DNA of 64,000 nucleotides from Cellulosimicrobium composti (GTDB lineage Bacteria; Actinomycetota; Actinomycetes; Actinomycetales; Cellulomonadaceae): positions 41,781 through 105,780 of the forward strand of contig NZ_WMKA01000009.1 of assembly GCF_009711085.1 (NCBI RefSeq), written 5' to 3'. The notes under the pieces are model-generated. The model was not told the origin of the DNA, searched no databases, and saw nothing but the letters and a program-made list of their open reading frames with translations. Below are positions 27,309-35,935 of this stretch, in pieces (positions within the stretch are counted from its first letter, which is position 1; each line of letters starts with the position of its first letter). The translations under genes and the position numbers were made by a program.

Positions 27309-29782
27309 TCCGCCGCACCGCCGACGAGCAGGGCACCGTCGACCGCCTGCGCTTCCCGGCCGAGCCGTGGCGGCTCGTCGAGTCGCAGTTCTCCGCCGAG
27401 GACCTCGGCGTGACCGAGACGCTGTTCGCCGTCGCGAACGGCTACCTCGGCATGCGCGGCAACGTCGAGGAGGGCCGCGAGTCCCACGCGCACGGGACGT
27501 TCATCAACGGGTTCCACGAGACCTGGCCGATCCGGCACGCCGAGGAGGCGTACGGGTTCGCGCGCGTGGGCCAGACCATCGTCAACGTCCCCGACGCGAA
27601 GGTGATCCGGCTCTACGTCGACGACGAGCCGCTGCTGCTGCCCGTCGCGGACCTCGTCGACTACGAGCGCTCGCTCGACCTGCGCGACGGCGTCCTGCGG
27701 CGCGAGCTCGTGTGGCGCACGCCGTCGGGCAAGCGCGTGCAGATCCGCTCGCAGCGCGTGGTGTCGTTCGTCGAGCGCCACCTCGCGATCATGACCTTCG
27801 AGGTCACGATGCTCGACGACGCGGCGCCGGTCGCGATCTCGTCGCAGATCCTCAACCGCCAGGACGGCCAGGACGAGTACCACGTGCGGTCCGCGTCGCT
27901 CGGCGAGGGGTTCGACCCGCGCAAGAGCAACCAGTTCACCGGGCGCGTGCTGCAGCCGCAGACGCAGTGGGGCGACGACGAGCGCCTGGTGCTGTCCTAC
28001 CGGTGCACCAACTCCGGCATGACGCTCGCCGTCGCGGCCGACGACCTGCTCGAGACCGAGAACGACTGGGACGTGCGCACGCAGGTCGACGAGGACCTCG
28101 CCAAGCACGTGTTCCGCGTGCAGGCGGAGCCCGGACGGCCGATCCGGCTCACCAAGCTCGTCGCGTACCACACGTCGCGCGGCGTGCCGTCGCGCGAGCT
28201 CGTCGACCGCTGCCGCCGCACGCTCGACCGGGCGCGCGAGACGGGCGTCCAGGCTCAGCTCGACCTGCAGCGCGAGTGGCTCGACGACTTCTGGGCGCGC
28301 TCCGACGTCGAGGTGCCCGGCCAGCCCGGCATCCAGCAGGCCGTCCGCTGGAACCTCTTCCAGCTCGCCCAGGCGACGGCGCGCGCCGAGGGCAACGGCG
28401 TGCCGGCCAAGGGCCTCACGGGCTCCGGGTACAGCGGGCACTACTTCTGGGACACCGAGATCTACGTCCTGCCGTTCCTCACGTACACGAGCCCGCGGTA
28501 CGCGCGCAACGCGCTGCGCTTCCGCTACCAGATGCTCGACGCCGCCCGGCGTCGCGCCGCGGAGCTGTCCCAGAAGGGCGCGCTCTTCCCGTGGCGCACG
28601 ATCAACGGCGAGGAGGCGTCGGCCTACTACGCGGCGGGCACCGCGCAGTACCACATCGACGCCGACGTCAGCTACGCGCTCGTGCAGTACGTGCGCGCGA
28701 CGGGGGACCGGGACTTCCTGCGCCGCGAGGGCGTCGACATCCTCGTCGAGACCGCCCGCATGTGGGAGGACCTCGGGTTCTGGCGCGCCAACGGCGACGA
28801 CAACTTCCACATCCACGGCGTGACCGGTCCGGACGAGTACACGACCGTCGTCAACGACAACCTCTTCACGAACGTCATGGCGCGGTTCAACCTGCGCGCC
28901 GCGGCGTTCGTGGTGGAGCGCATGAAGGCGGAGCACCCGGAGGACTACGCGCTGCTCGTGGACCGCCTCCAGCTCGGCGCCTACGAGGCCTCGGAGTGGG
29001 TGCGCGCGGCCGACCACATGTCGATCCCGTACGCCGAGAACATCGGCATCCACCCGCAGGACTCGCACTTCCTCGAGCGCGAGATCTGGGACCTCGCGCA
29101 CACGCCCGCGGACAAGCGGCCGCTCCTGCTGCACTACCACCCGCTCGTCATCTACCGCTACCAGGTGCTCAAGCAGGCGGACGTCGTGCTCGCGCTGTTC
29201 CTCCAGGGCCAGCACTTCACGCCCGAGGAGAAGCTCGCCGACTTCGAGTACTACGACCCGCTGACCACGGGCGACTCCACCCTCTCGGGCGTCGTGCAGT
29301 CGATCGTCGCTGCCGAGGTCGGGTACCACGAGCTCGCGCTCGAGTACTTCATCTCGTCGCTGTTCGTCGATCTCGCCAACCTCCACGCGAACGCCTCCGA
29401 CGGCGTGCACGTGGCCTCCGCGGGCGGCACGTGGTCGGCGCTCGCGTACGGGTTCGGCGGCATGCGCGACTCCGACGGCGAGCTCTCGTTCGACCCGCGC
29501 CTGCCGCAGGGGTGGGAGTCGCTGACGTTCCGCGTCCAGTGGCACGGGTCGCGCCTGCGCGTCACCGTCGAGCCCGACGCGATCGAGCTCGACGCCGAGA
29601 CGGGCGACGGCGCGCAGGTCACGGTGCGCGGCGAGCAGGTCAAGGTCGTGCCGGGCGAGGTCGCGCGCGTCGCGCTCGACGGTCAGGGGCCCGTGCGCCC
29701 GGGCCGCCCGAGCCTGCGCGCGCTGTCCGGCAACCGTCGCGAGGACGGCACGCTCATCACCGCGACGGTGCCGCACTCCTGA
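27305..29782 (+). CDS. GH65 disaccharide phosphorylase (maltose/trehalose/kojibiose phosphorylase family)
   Basis: Inverting phosphorylase splitting an alpha-glucoside with phosphate into beta-glucose 1-phosphate and glucose. About 825 residues, typical for GH65. The N-terminal beta-sandwich domain includes ETLFAVANGYLGMRGN and HGTFINGFHETWPI. The (alpha/alpha)6 barrel has KGLTGSGYSGHYFWDTEIYV, split as KGLTGSGYSG and HYFWDTEIYV, then GALFPWRTINGEEAS. The catalytic glutamate lies in GVTGPDEYTTVVNDN, and HASDG-like NASDGVHVASAGG follows near 700. Trehalose, maltose and kojibiose phosphorylases cannot be separated by eye. GTGA coupling with beta-PGM supports the phosphorylase role, and the neighbouring TreS/GlgE genes make maltose or trehalose the likely substrate. 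Confidence 0.9.
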   Translation: MIRRTADEQGTVDRLRFPAEPWRLVESQFSAEDLGVTETLFAVANGYLGMRGNVEEGRESHAHGTFINGFHETWPIRHAEEAYGFARVGQTIVNVPDAKVIRLYVDDEPLLLPVADLVDYERSLDLRDGVLRRELVWRTPSGKRVQIRSQRVVSFVERHLAIMTFEVTMLDDAAPVAISSQILNRQDGQDEYHVRSASLGEGFDPRKSNQFTGRVLQPQTQWGDDERLVLSYRCTNSGMTLAVAADDLLETENDWDVRTQVDEDLAKHVFRVQAEPGRPIRLTKLVAYHTSRGVPSRELVDRCRRTLDRARETGVQAQLDLQREWLDDFWARSDVEVPGQPGIQQAVRWNLFQLAQATARAEGNGVPAKGLTGSGYSGHYFWDTEIYVLPFLTYTSPRYARNALRFRYQMLDAARRRAAELSQKGALFPWRTINGEEASAYYAAGTAQYHIDADVSYALVQYVRATGDRDFLRREGVDILVETARMWEDLGFWRANGDDNFHIHGVTGPDEYTTVVNDNLFTNVMARFNLRAAAFVVERMKAEHPEDYALLVDRLQLGAYEASEWVRAADHMSIPYAENIGIHPQDSHFLEREIWDLAHTPADKRPLLLHYHPLVIYRYQVLKQADVVLALFLQGQHFTPEEKLADFEYYDPLTTGDSTLSGVVQSIVAAEVGYHELALEYFISSLFVDLANLHANASDGVHVASAGGTWSALAYGFGGMRDSDGELSFDPRLPQGWESLTFRVQWHGSRLRVTVEPDAIELDAETGDGAQVTVRGEQVKVVPGEVARVALDGQGPVRPGRPSLRALSGNRREDGTLITATVPHS

Positions 29783-29801
29783 GGCCCGCCCCGACGTCGC
29801 C

Positions 29802-29855
29802 GAGCAGGTGGTCCCGGCGCGTCCGGCAACCCGGGCGCGCCGGGACCACCTGCTC
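29802..29855. terminator. Perfect 20-bp inverted repeat, bidirectional terminator
   Basis: Arms 29802-29821 and 29836-29855 are perfectly complementary over 20 bp (start GAGCAGGTGGTCCC), with a 14-nt loop. It lies between the convergent GH65 and prolyl oligopeptidase genes and is the strongest simple hairpin in the window. Confidence 0.8.
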
Positions 29856-29875
29856 GACCCGCCAGGAGCGTCCGG

Positions 29876-32089
29876 TCAGGCGAGGCGCTCGGCGAGGAAG
29901 CGGTAGTGCACCGCGGCCATGTGCGCGGCCTGGGCGTTGTTCGCGGCGCCGCCGTGGCCGCCCTCGATGTTCTCGTAGTACGTGACGTCCTTGCCCGCGG
30001 CGAGCATCGCCGCGGCGAGCTTGCGTGCGTGGCCGGGGTGGACGCGGTCGTCCTTGGTCGACGTCGTGAACAGCACGGGCGGGTAGTCGCGCTCGGGGTC
30101 GAACAGGTGGTACGGCGAGAACGTGCGGAGGAACTCCCACTGCTCGGGGTCGTCCGGGTCGCCGTACTCGGCGGCCCACGACGCGCCGGCGAGGAGCTTC
30201 GTGTAGCGGCGCATGTCGAGCAGCGGGACGCCGACGATCACGGCGCCGAAGAGCTCGGGGTACTGCGTGAGCATGTTCCCGGCGAGCAGGCCGCCGTTGG
30301 AGCGGCCCTCCATGCCCAGGTGCTCGGGCGTCGTGATCCCGCGGGCCACGAGGTCGCGCGCGACGGCGGCGAAGTCCTCGTAGGCGCGGTGGCGGTTCGC
30401 CCGGAGCGCGGCCTGGTGCCAGGCGGGGCCGTACTCGCCGCCGCCGCGGATGTTCGCGACGACGTAGACGCCGCCCTGCGCCAGCCAGGCCCGTCCGAGC
30501 GCGCCGGAGTAGGCGGGGGTGAGCGAGATCTCGAAGCCGCCGTACCCGTACAGCAGCGTCGGGGCGGCGCCCGTGCCCTCGACGAGGTCCGCCCGGCCGA
30601 CGACGAAGTACGGCACGCGCGTGCCGTCGTCGGACGTGGCGAAGTGCTGCGCGACGGTCATGCCGTCGGCGTCGAAGAACGCGGGGTTGGACTTGACGAC
30701 CTCGGGCGCGCCCGCCTCGCCGGGGTGGTCGCCGAGCGACACGAGCGAGAGCGTCGTGGGCGTCAGGTAGTCGGTCGTGACGAGCCAGAGGTCGTCGGAG
30801 TCGACGGGGTCCACCGCGCCGACGGCGACCGTCCCGAGCGCGGGCAGGCCGGGGAGCTCGGAGCGCACCCACGGCGCGTCCGCGGCGTCCTGCGCGGCGG
30901 GCGTCCCGTCGCCGGCGGTCGCGGAGGCGTCCGGCGGGGTGAGCACGTGCAGCCGGTTCTTCACGTCGTCCAGGACGTTGACCACGAGGTGGTGGCGCGT
31001 CCACGTGGCGCCCGCGAGCGACGTCGTCGCGCTCGGCTCGAAGAGCACGGTGAAGCCGCGGTCGCCTGCGAGGAAGTCGTCGAAGCGGGCCGCGAGGAGC
31101 GAGCCCGCGCGGTAGGTGGCGCCGCCGACGGTCCAGTCGTCGCGCAGCTCGACGAGCATCCACTCGCGGCGCACGCCGACCTCGGCCGAGTCCGGCACGT
31201 CGATCTTCGTCAGGCGCTGCTCGGGCGTCCCGGGATTCTCGGCGAGGTAGAGCTCGTCGGAGTAGAAGGCCTTGGACCGGTGCACGAAGTCGCGCTCGAA
31301 CCCGGGCGTGTGCGAGCGCCAGGCCGAGATGTACATGTCCTCGTCCGTGCCCTCGTAGACGGTCACGGCGTCCTCGAGCGGGGTGCCGCGCGTCCAGAGC
31401 TTGACGACGCGCGGGTAGCCGGAGGGCGTGAGCGTGCCCTCCCCGAAGTCGGTGAAGACGTACACGGTGTCGGCGTCGAGCCAGCCGAGCGAGCCCTTCG
31501 CCTCGGCGCGGAGGAAGCCGCCCTCCTCGGGCGCGACGAACCGCTTCTCGACGAGGTCGAACTCGCGCGTGACGTCGGCGTCGGAGCCGCCGGGGGAGAG
31601 CTCGACGAGCGCGTGGCGCCACGGCTCGCCCGCCGCGAGCTGCTCGGGCGTCGGGCGCAGGACGGTCGCGCCGTGCCAGACCCAGGACTCGCCCTCGGCG
31701 GCGGCGAGCGCGTCGAGGTCGAGCACGGTCTCCCACTCCGGCTCGTCCGTGCGGTAGGAGTCGAGCGTCGTGCGCCGCCAGACGCCGCGCTCGTGCTGCG
31801 CGTCGCGCCAGAAGTTGTAGTACCGGTCACCGATCTTCGAGACCTCGGGGATCCTGGCGTCGGAGTCGAGCACCTCGCGGATCGCGCGCTCGGTCGCCGT
31901 GAACGCGTCGGCGGTCTCGAGCGTCGCGGCGACCTCGGCGTTGCGCGCCCGGACCCAGGCCAGGGCCTCGTCGCCGTCGACGTCCTCGAGCCACAGGTAG
32001 GGGTCGTGCGCCGCGGCGTGGTCGGCGGGGACGGCTTGGCCGGAGCTCTCGGGTGCGCGGGAGGGGCTCGTCGTCTGCTCGGCGGTCAT
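29876..32089 (-). CDS. Prolyl oligopeptidase family serine peptidase (S9A)
   Basis: A 737-residue peptidase cleaving after proline in short peptides; no signal peptide is present, so it is probably cytoplasmic. The start DPYLWLEDVDGDEALAWVRA is the S9A N-terminus. A seven-bladed propeller region follows. The C-terminal alpha/beta-hydrolase has LLYGYGGFEISLTPAY, VVANIRGGGEYGPAWHQA, nucleophile GRSNGGLLAG (about S597), TSTKDDRVHPGHARK (Asp) and NIEGGHGGAAN (His). The ATG at 32089 is preceded by a TAGGGT -10 at 8 nt, so a leaderless transcript is likely. It is divergent from adhE. Confidence 0.93.
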   Translation of the reverse strand: MTAEQTTSPSRAPESSGQAVPADHAAAHDPYLWLEDVDGDEALAWVRARNAEVAATLETADAFTATERAIREVLDSDARIPEVSKIGDRYYNFWRDAQHERGVWRRTTLDSYRTDEPEWETVLDLDALAAAEGESWVWHGATVLRPTPEQLAAGEPWRHALVELSPGGSDADVTREFDLVEKRFVAPEEGGFLRAEAKGSLGWLDADTVYVFTDFGEGTLTPSGYPRVVKLWTRGTPLEDAVTVYEGTDEDMYISAWRSHTPGFERDFVHRSKAFYSDELYLAENPGTPEQRLTKIDVPDSAEVGVRREWMLVELRDDWTVGGATYRAGSLLAARFDDFLAGDRGFTVLFEPSATTSLAGATWTRHHLVVNVLDDVKNRLHVLTPPDASATAGDGTPAAQDAADAPWVRSELPGLPALGTVAVGAVDPVDSDDLWLVTTDYLTPTTLSLVSLGDHPGEAGAPEVVKSNPAFFDADGMTVAQHFATSDDGTRVPYFVVGRADLVEGTGAAPTLLYGYGGFEISLTPAYSGALGRAWLAQGGVYVVANIRGGGEYGPAWHQAALRANRHRAYEDFAAVARDLVARGITTPEHLGMEGRSNGGLLAGNMLTQYPELFGAVIVGVPLLDMRRYTKLLAGASWAAEYGDPDDPEQWEFLRTFSPYHLFDPERDYPPVLFTTSTKDDRVHPGHARKLAAAMLAAGKDVTYYENIEGGHGGAANNAQAAHMAAVHYRFLAERLA

Positions 32090-32097
32090 GGTCCCCC

Positions 32098-32103
32098 ACC
32101 CTA
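32098..32103 (-). promoter_or_regulatory. -10 of the prolyl oligopeptidase gene
   Basis: TAGGGT on the minus strand, 8 nt before the ATG at 32089 and with no Shine-Dalgarno sequence, fits a leaderless promoter. Confidence 0.45.
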
Positions 32104-32192
32104 CGGCGACGGCGCGCGTGGTGGTGCGGAGGTCACGAGGGCGGCGGGACCTTGGGCCCGCACCGCGGCGGAGACCTTGTGGGGCCCGGCAT

Positions 32193-32212
32193 CTTGTGAA
32201 AGTCTTCACAAG
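32193..32212. promoter_or_regulatory. Rex-type operator upstream of adhE
   Basis: CTTGTGAA at 32193-32200 and TTCACAAG at 32205-32212 form a perfect 8-bp-arm palindrome with a 4-bp centre (AGTC). This matches the Rex consensus TTGTGAA-N4-TTCACAA, and Rex regulates adhE in many Gram-positive bacteria. It lies 84 bp before the adhE start and is AT-rich against its surroundings. The rex gene itself is not in the window. Confidence 0.85.
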
Positions 32213-32295
32213 TAGAGAGACCGCTGAAGGAGCCGGGGCAATCCGGCCCCGGCAGCACCCGCGGCCGACGCCCGCCCGGGCACCGGAGGGGACGC

Positions 32296-35040
32296 ATGAG
32301 CGCGACGAGCGCCCGCACGACGACCGAGACCCGCACCGAGGACACGCGCACCACCCACGAGATCGACGTCCTCGTCGAGCGCGCCCGCAAGGCGCTCGAG
32401 CAGTTCATGAGCCTCACGCAGGAGGACGTCGACCGGATCGTCCTCAAGGCGTCCGTCGCCGGCCTGCACCAGCACGGCCACCTCGCGCAGATGGCCGTCG
32501 CCGAGACCGGGCGCGGCGTCTTCGAGGACAAGGCGACGAAGAACATCTTCGCGTGCGAGCACGTGCCCAACTCGATGGCGAACCTCAAGACGGTCGGGGT
32601 CATCGGTCGCGACGAGCTCACGGGCGTCGTCGAGATCGCCGAGCCCGTCGGCGTGGTGTGCGCCGTGACGCCGGTGACCAACCCGACGTCGACCACGATC
32701 TTCAAGTCGCTCATCGCGCTCAAGACGCGCAACCCCGTCGTGTTCGCGTTCCACCCGAGCGCGCAGCGCTCGTCGGTCGAGGCGGCCCGCATCGTGCGCG
32801 AGGCCGCGGTCGCGGCCGGCGCACCGGAGGACTGCATCCAGTGGGTCGAGCACCCGTCGATCGAGGCGACGAACACGCTCATGCACCACCCGGGCGTCGC
32901 GCTCATCCTCGCCACGGGCGGCAACGGCATGGTCCGCGCGGCCTACTCGGCCGGCAAGCCGGCGCTCGGCGTCGGCGCGGGCAACGTCCCCGCCTACGTC
33001 GAGAAGAGCGCCGACCTCGGCCGCGCGATCAACGACGTCGTGATGTCGAAGGCGTTCGACAACGGCATGGTGTGCGCGTCGGAGCAGGCGCTCATCCTCG
33101 ACGACGTCGTCTACGACGACGCGATGCGGGAGCTGGCCCGCCTGCACGCCTACCGCGCCACCCCGGCCGAGAAGGCGATGCTCGAGCGCCTGATCTTCGG
33201 CGTCGAGGCGACGGGCGCGAACTGCGCCGGCGCCAAGCTCAACCCGCAGGTCGTGGGCAAGTCGCCCACCTGGATCGCGCGCGAGGCCGGCTTCGAGGTC
33301 CCCGACGACACGTCGATCATCCTCGCCGAGATCGACGACGTCGGCCCCCACGAGCCGCTGAGCCGTGAGAAGCTCACGCCCGTCCTCGCCGTCCTGCGCG
33401 CGCGCGACACCGAGCACGGCGTCCGGCTCGCGGAGCGCATGGTCGAGCTCGACGGCCTGGGGCACTCCGCCGCGATCCACACGGCGGACGAGGCGCTGGT
33501 CGAGGAGTACGGCTCGCGCGTCAAGGCGGTGCGCGTGCTCTGGAACAGCCCGACGTCGCTCGGCGGCATCGGGGACATCTACAACGCGCTGCTCCCGTCG
33601 CTCACGCTCGGCTGCGGCAGCTACGGCGCCAACTCGGTGTCGAACAACGTCTCGGCGGTCAACCTCATCAACGTCAAGCGGATCGGGCGGCGCAACAACA
33701 ACATGCAGTGGTTCAAGGTGCCGGCCAAGACGTACTTCGAGCCCAACTCGATCCAGTACCTCGCGCAGATGCGCGACGTGCACCGCGTCACGATCGTCAC
33801 CGACAAGGTCATGAGCCGCATCGGCGTCGTGGACCGCGTGCTCGACGTCCTCGCCCGCCGCGAGGAGAAGGTCGCGATCCAGGTCATCGACGCGGTCGAG
33901 CCCGAGCCGAGCGTCGGGACCGTGAACCGCGGCGCGGAGTCGATGCGCGACTTCGAGCCGGACACGATCATCGCGATCGGCGGCGGCTCGCCGATGGACG
34001 CCGCCAAGGTCATGTGGCTGCGGTACGAGCACCCGGAGATCGAGTTCGCCGACATGCGCGAGAAGTTCTTCGACGTGCGCAAGCGCGCGTACAAGTTCCC
34101 GGAGCTCGGGGGCAGAGCGAAGCTCGTGTGCATCCCGACGTCGTCGGGCACCGGCGCGGAGGTGACGCCGTTCGCGGTCATCACCGACCCGGAGACGGGC
34201 TTCAAGTACCCGCTCGCGGACTACGCGCTCACCCCGACCGTCGCCATCGTCGACCCGGTCCTCACGGACACCATGCCGGCGAAGCTCGCGGCCGACTCGG
34301 GCTTCGACGCCCTCACGCACGCGACCGAGGCGTTCGTCTCGGTCTACGCGAACGACTTCACCGACGGGCTGTGCCTGCAGGCGATCAAGATGGTCTTCGA
34401 GAACGTCGAGGACTCGGTCACGCAGGGCGCGGCGGCCCCGAAGGCCCGCGAGAAGATGCACAACGCGGCGACCATCGCGGGCATGGCGTTCGGCTCGGCG
34501 ATGCTCGGCATCGTGCACGCCATGGCGCACACCGTGGGCTCGACCTTCCACCTCGTGCACGGGCGCACCAACGCGGTGCTCCTGCCGCACGTGATCCGCT
34601 ACAACGGCCAGGTCCCCACGAAGCTCACGAGCTGGCCCAAGTACGAGCGCTACGTGGCCCCGGAGCGGTTCCAGGAGATCGCGAAGCACCTCGGCCTGCC
34701 GGCCTCCACCCCGGAGGAGGGCGTCGAGTCGTACGCGACGGCGGTCGAGGAGCTGCGGGCCAAGGTCGGCATCGAGCCGACGTTCGCCGCGCAGGGCGTC
34801 GACGAGCGGGCGTTCATGAGCCGTCTCGACGACCTCGCGCTGCGGTCGTTCGAGGACCAGTGCGCCCCCGCGAACCCGCGGATGCCGGTCCTGGAGGACA
34901 TGCGCGACATCCTCGTCGCGGCCTACCGCGGCAGCAGCCGCGAGGTCGTGCGTGCCGAGCGCCTCGCGGCCCACGAGGGCGCGGGCGCGCAGGACGAGCG
35001 GGCGGTGACCCCGTCCGCCGGGAGCGTGGCGGCCGGCTGA
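32296..35040 (+). CDS. adhE: Bifunctional acetaldehyde-CoA/alcohol dehydrogenase AdhE
   Basis: Reduces acetyl-CoA to acetaldehyde and then ethanol, using two NADH: a fermentation enzyme. 914 residues. The N-terminal aldehyde dehydrogenase half (to about 440) shows EIAEPVGVVCAVTPVTNPTS and the catalytic cysteine in FDNGMVCASEQA (about C260). The C-terminal iron-dependent alcohol dehydrogenase half starts at about 450. It shows NNNMQWFKVP, DTIIAIGGGSPMDAAKVMW, PTSSGTGAEVTPFAVI, GFDALTHATEAFVS and GIVHAMAHTVGSTFHLVHG with the metal-binding histidines. It sits alone, with a Rex-type operator upstream and a strong terminator downstream, so it is likely monocistronic and induced when NADH is high. 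GAGGGG precedes the ATG. Confidence 0.96.
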   Translation: MSATSARTTTETRTEDTRTTHEIDVLVERARKALEQFMSLTQEDVDRIVLKASVAGLHQHGHLAQMAVAETGRGVFEDKATKNIFACEHVPNSMANLKTVGVIGRDELTGVVEIAEPVGVVCAVTPVTNPTSTTIFKSLIALKTRNPVVFAFHPSAQRSSVEAARIVREAAVAAGAPEDCIQWVEHPSIEATNTLMHHPGVALILATGGNGMVRAAYSAGKPALGVGAGNVPAYVEKSADLGRAINDVVMSKAFDNGMVCASEQALILDDVVYDDAMRELARLHAYRATPAEKAMLERLIFGVEATGANCAGAKLNPQVVGKSPTWIAREAGFEVPDDTSIILAEIDDVGPHEPLSREKLTPVLAVLRARDTEHGVRLAERMVELDGLGHSAAIHTADEALVEEYGSRVKAVRVLWNSPTSLGGIGDIYNALLPSLTLGCGSYGANSVSNNVSAVNLINVKRIGRRNNNMQWFKVPAKTYFEPNSIQYLAQMRDVHRVTIVTDKVMSRIGVVDRVLDVLARREEKVAIQVIDAVEPEPSVGTVNRGAESMRDFEPDTIIAIGGGSPMDAAKVMWLRYEHPEIEFADMREKFFDVRKRAYKFPELGGRAKLVCIPTSSGTGAEVTPFAVITDPETGFKYPLADYALTPTVAIVDPVLTDTMPAKLAADSGFDALTHATEAFVSVYANDFTDGLCLQAIKMVFENVEDSVTQGAAAPKAREKMHNAATIAGMAFGSAMLGIVHAMAHTVGSTFHLVHGRTNAVLLPHVIRYNGQVPTKLTSWPKYERYVAPERFQEIAKHLGLPASTPEEGVESYATAVEELRAKVGIEPTFAAQGVDERAFMSRLDDLALRSFEDQCAPANPRMPVLEDMRDILVAAYRGSSREVVRAERLAAHEGAGAQDERAVTPSAGSVAAG

Positions 35041-35061
35041 CCCTCCCGGCCCCACGAGAGC

Positions 35062-35101
35062 GGAGCCCGACGGCGCGAGTCCCCTCCCGCCGTCGGGCTC
35101 C
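35062..35101 (+). terminator. Terminator after adhE
   Basis: Perfect 14-bp stem (arms 35062-35075 and 35088-35101, starting GGAGCCCGACGG) with a 12-nt loop, 21 bp after the adhE stop. Confidence 0.8.
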
Positions 35102-35236
35102 GTCGCGTGACGGGAGCCGGCGGCGTGTGCTATCTATGAGTAGCAGCGTCCGCGGGCGCCCTCGCCGCGCGGGGGAGGGGGCCGTTCGAGAACGGGAGTG
35201 ATACCGATAAGTCTGTAGACCGAGGAGTAGCGCTGG

Positions 35237-35473
35237 GTGACGGTTGCACGCGTGCAAGGAGATCTGCAGCGCGCGCTGGGTGAGAACCTGCGGACCCTCC
35301 GGGTCCGCCGCGGGATGAGCCAGGAGGACTTCGCCGAGTTCCTCGGCGTCCACCGGACCTACATGGGCGGGGTCGAGCGCGGCGAACGCAACCTGACTCT
35401 CCGCTCCGTCGAGAAGCTCGCCGAGCGGCTCGACGTCGACCCCGTCTCGCTCCTCCGTCCACCGCCTTCGTAA
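35237..35473 (+). CDS. Small XRE-family helix-turn-helix regulator
   Basis: A 78-residue protein that is almost entirely one Cro/C1 helix-turn-helix: GENLRTLRVRRGMSQEDFAE then FLGVHRTYMGGVERGERN and LTLRSVEKLAERLDVDP. It resembles controller proteins of restriction systems and small XRE regulators of actinobacteria. No restriction or methylase gene is beside it. The GTG start has GAGGAG about 10 nt upstream. The preceding 130 bp hold small dyads (TGCTA..TAGCA near 35129-35146) that could be its own operator. Targets are unknown. Confidence 0.82.
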   Translation: MTVARVQGDLQRALGENLRTLRVRRGMSQEDFAEFLGVHRTYMGGVERGERNLTLRSVEKLAERLDVDPVSLLRPPPS

Positions 35474-35538
35474 ACGGCGCGGTCCGGCGTGTCGGACGCC
35501 CCCGGCATCATGGTCCCGTCGCCGGGGAGGTGATCGGC

Positions 35539-35928
35539 ATGACGGACGTGCTCGACAGCACGACAGGGGGATCAGCAGTGTGGGCTTCGCCGCTCGGGAG
35601 GCCGTCCTGGCAGGTGGACGACTGCCCGCCGTGGTGCGTGGCCGTCCACGAGGAGGGCGACCACCCGCACGACCGCAAGCACCTCGGCCCGGAGCTCACG
35701 GTGCCCGCCACGACCCTCGCGCCGCGCGCGTCCTCGGACGGCGTGCAGCGGGACGAGCGGTCGGCGTCGGAGCTCGTGGTGTCGCTCCACCGCCGGGACG
35801 GGTCCCACGACACCTGGGTCTACGTCGGCGACGGGTTCGAGCAGCGCCTCGAGGTCCTGCTCGGAGACATGTGGCGCATCGTCGAGGCGTTCGGGCAGGC
35901 CGTGGAGGGCCTGCCCCCGGAGGCGTGA
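35539..35928 (+). CDS. DUF6907-like small protein with CPPWC motif
   Basis: A 129-residue hypothetical protein. The motif CPPWCVAVHEEGDHPHDRKH holds two Cys and several His residues, a possible small metal site, and resembles the DUF6907 proteins that actinobacteria encode near XRE regulators. The rest (LVVSLHRRDGSHDTWVYVG) is beta-rich. GGGGAGG lies 8 nt before the ATG at 35539. It follows the XRE gene by 65 bp on the same strand, so the two may be cotranscribed. Its stop is only 7 bp from the convergent response-regulator stop. Function unknown. Confidence 0.72.
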   Translation: MTDVLDSTTGGSAVWASPLGRPSWQVDDCPPWCVAVHEEGDHPHDRKHLGPELTVPATTLAPRASSDGVQRDERSASELVVSLHRRDGSHDTWVYVGDGFEQRLEVLLGDMWRIVEAFGQAVEGLPPEA

Positions 35929-35935
35929 GCCGGGC

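Noticed and set aside
31236-31256. A GCGAGGTAGAGC match to the repeat core
   Set aside because: It lies inside the prolyl oligopeptidase gene and encodes part of a conserved-looking ELYLAEN stretch; a single chance match.
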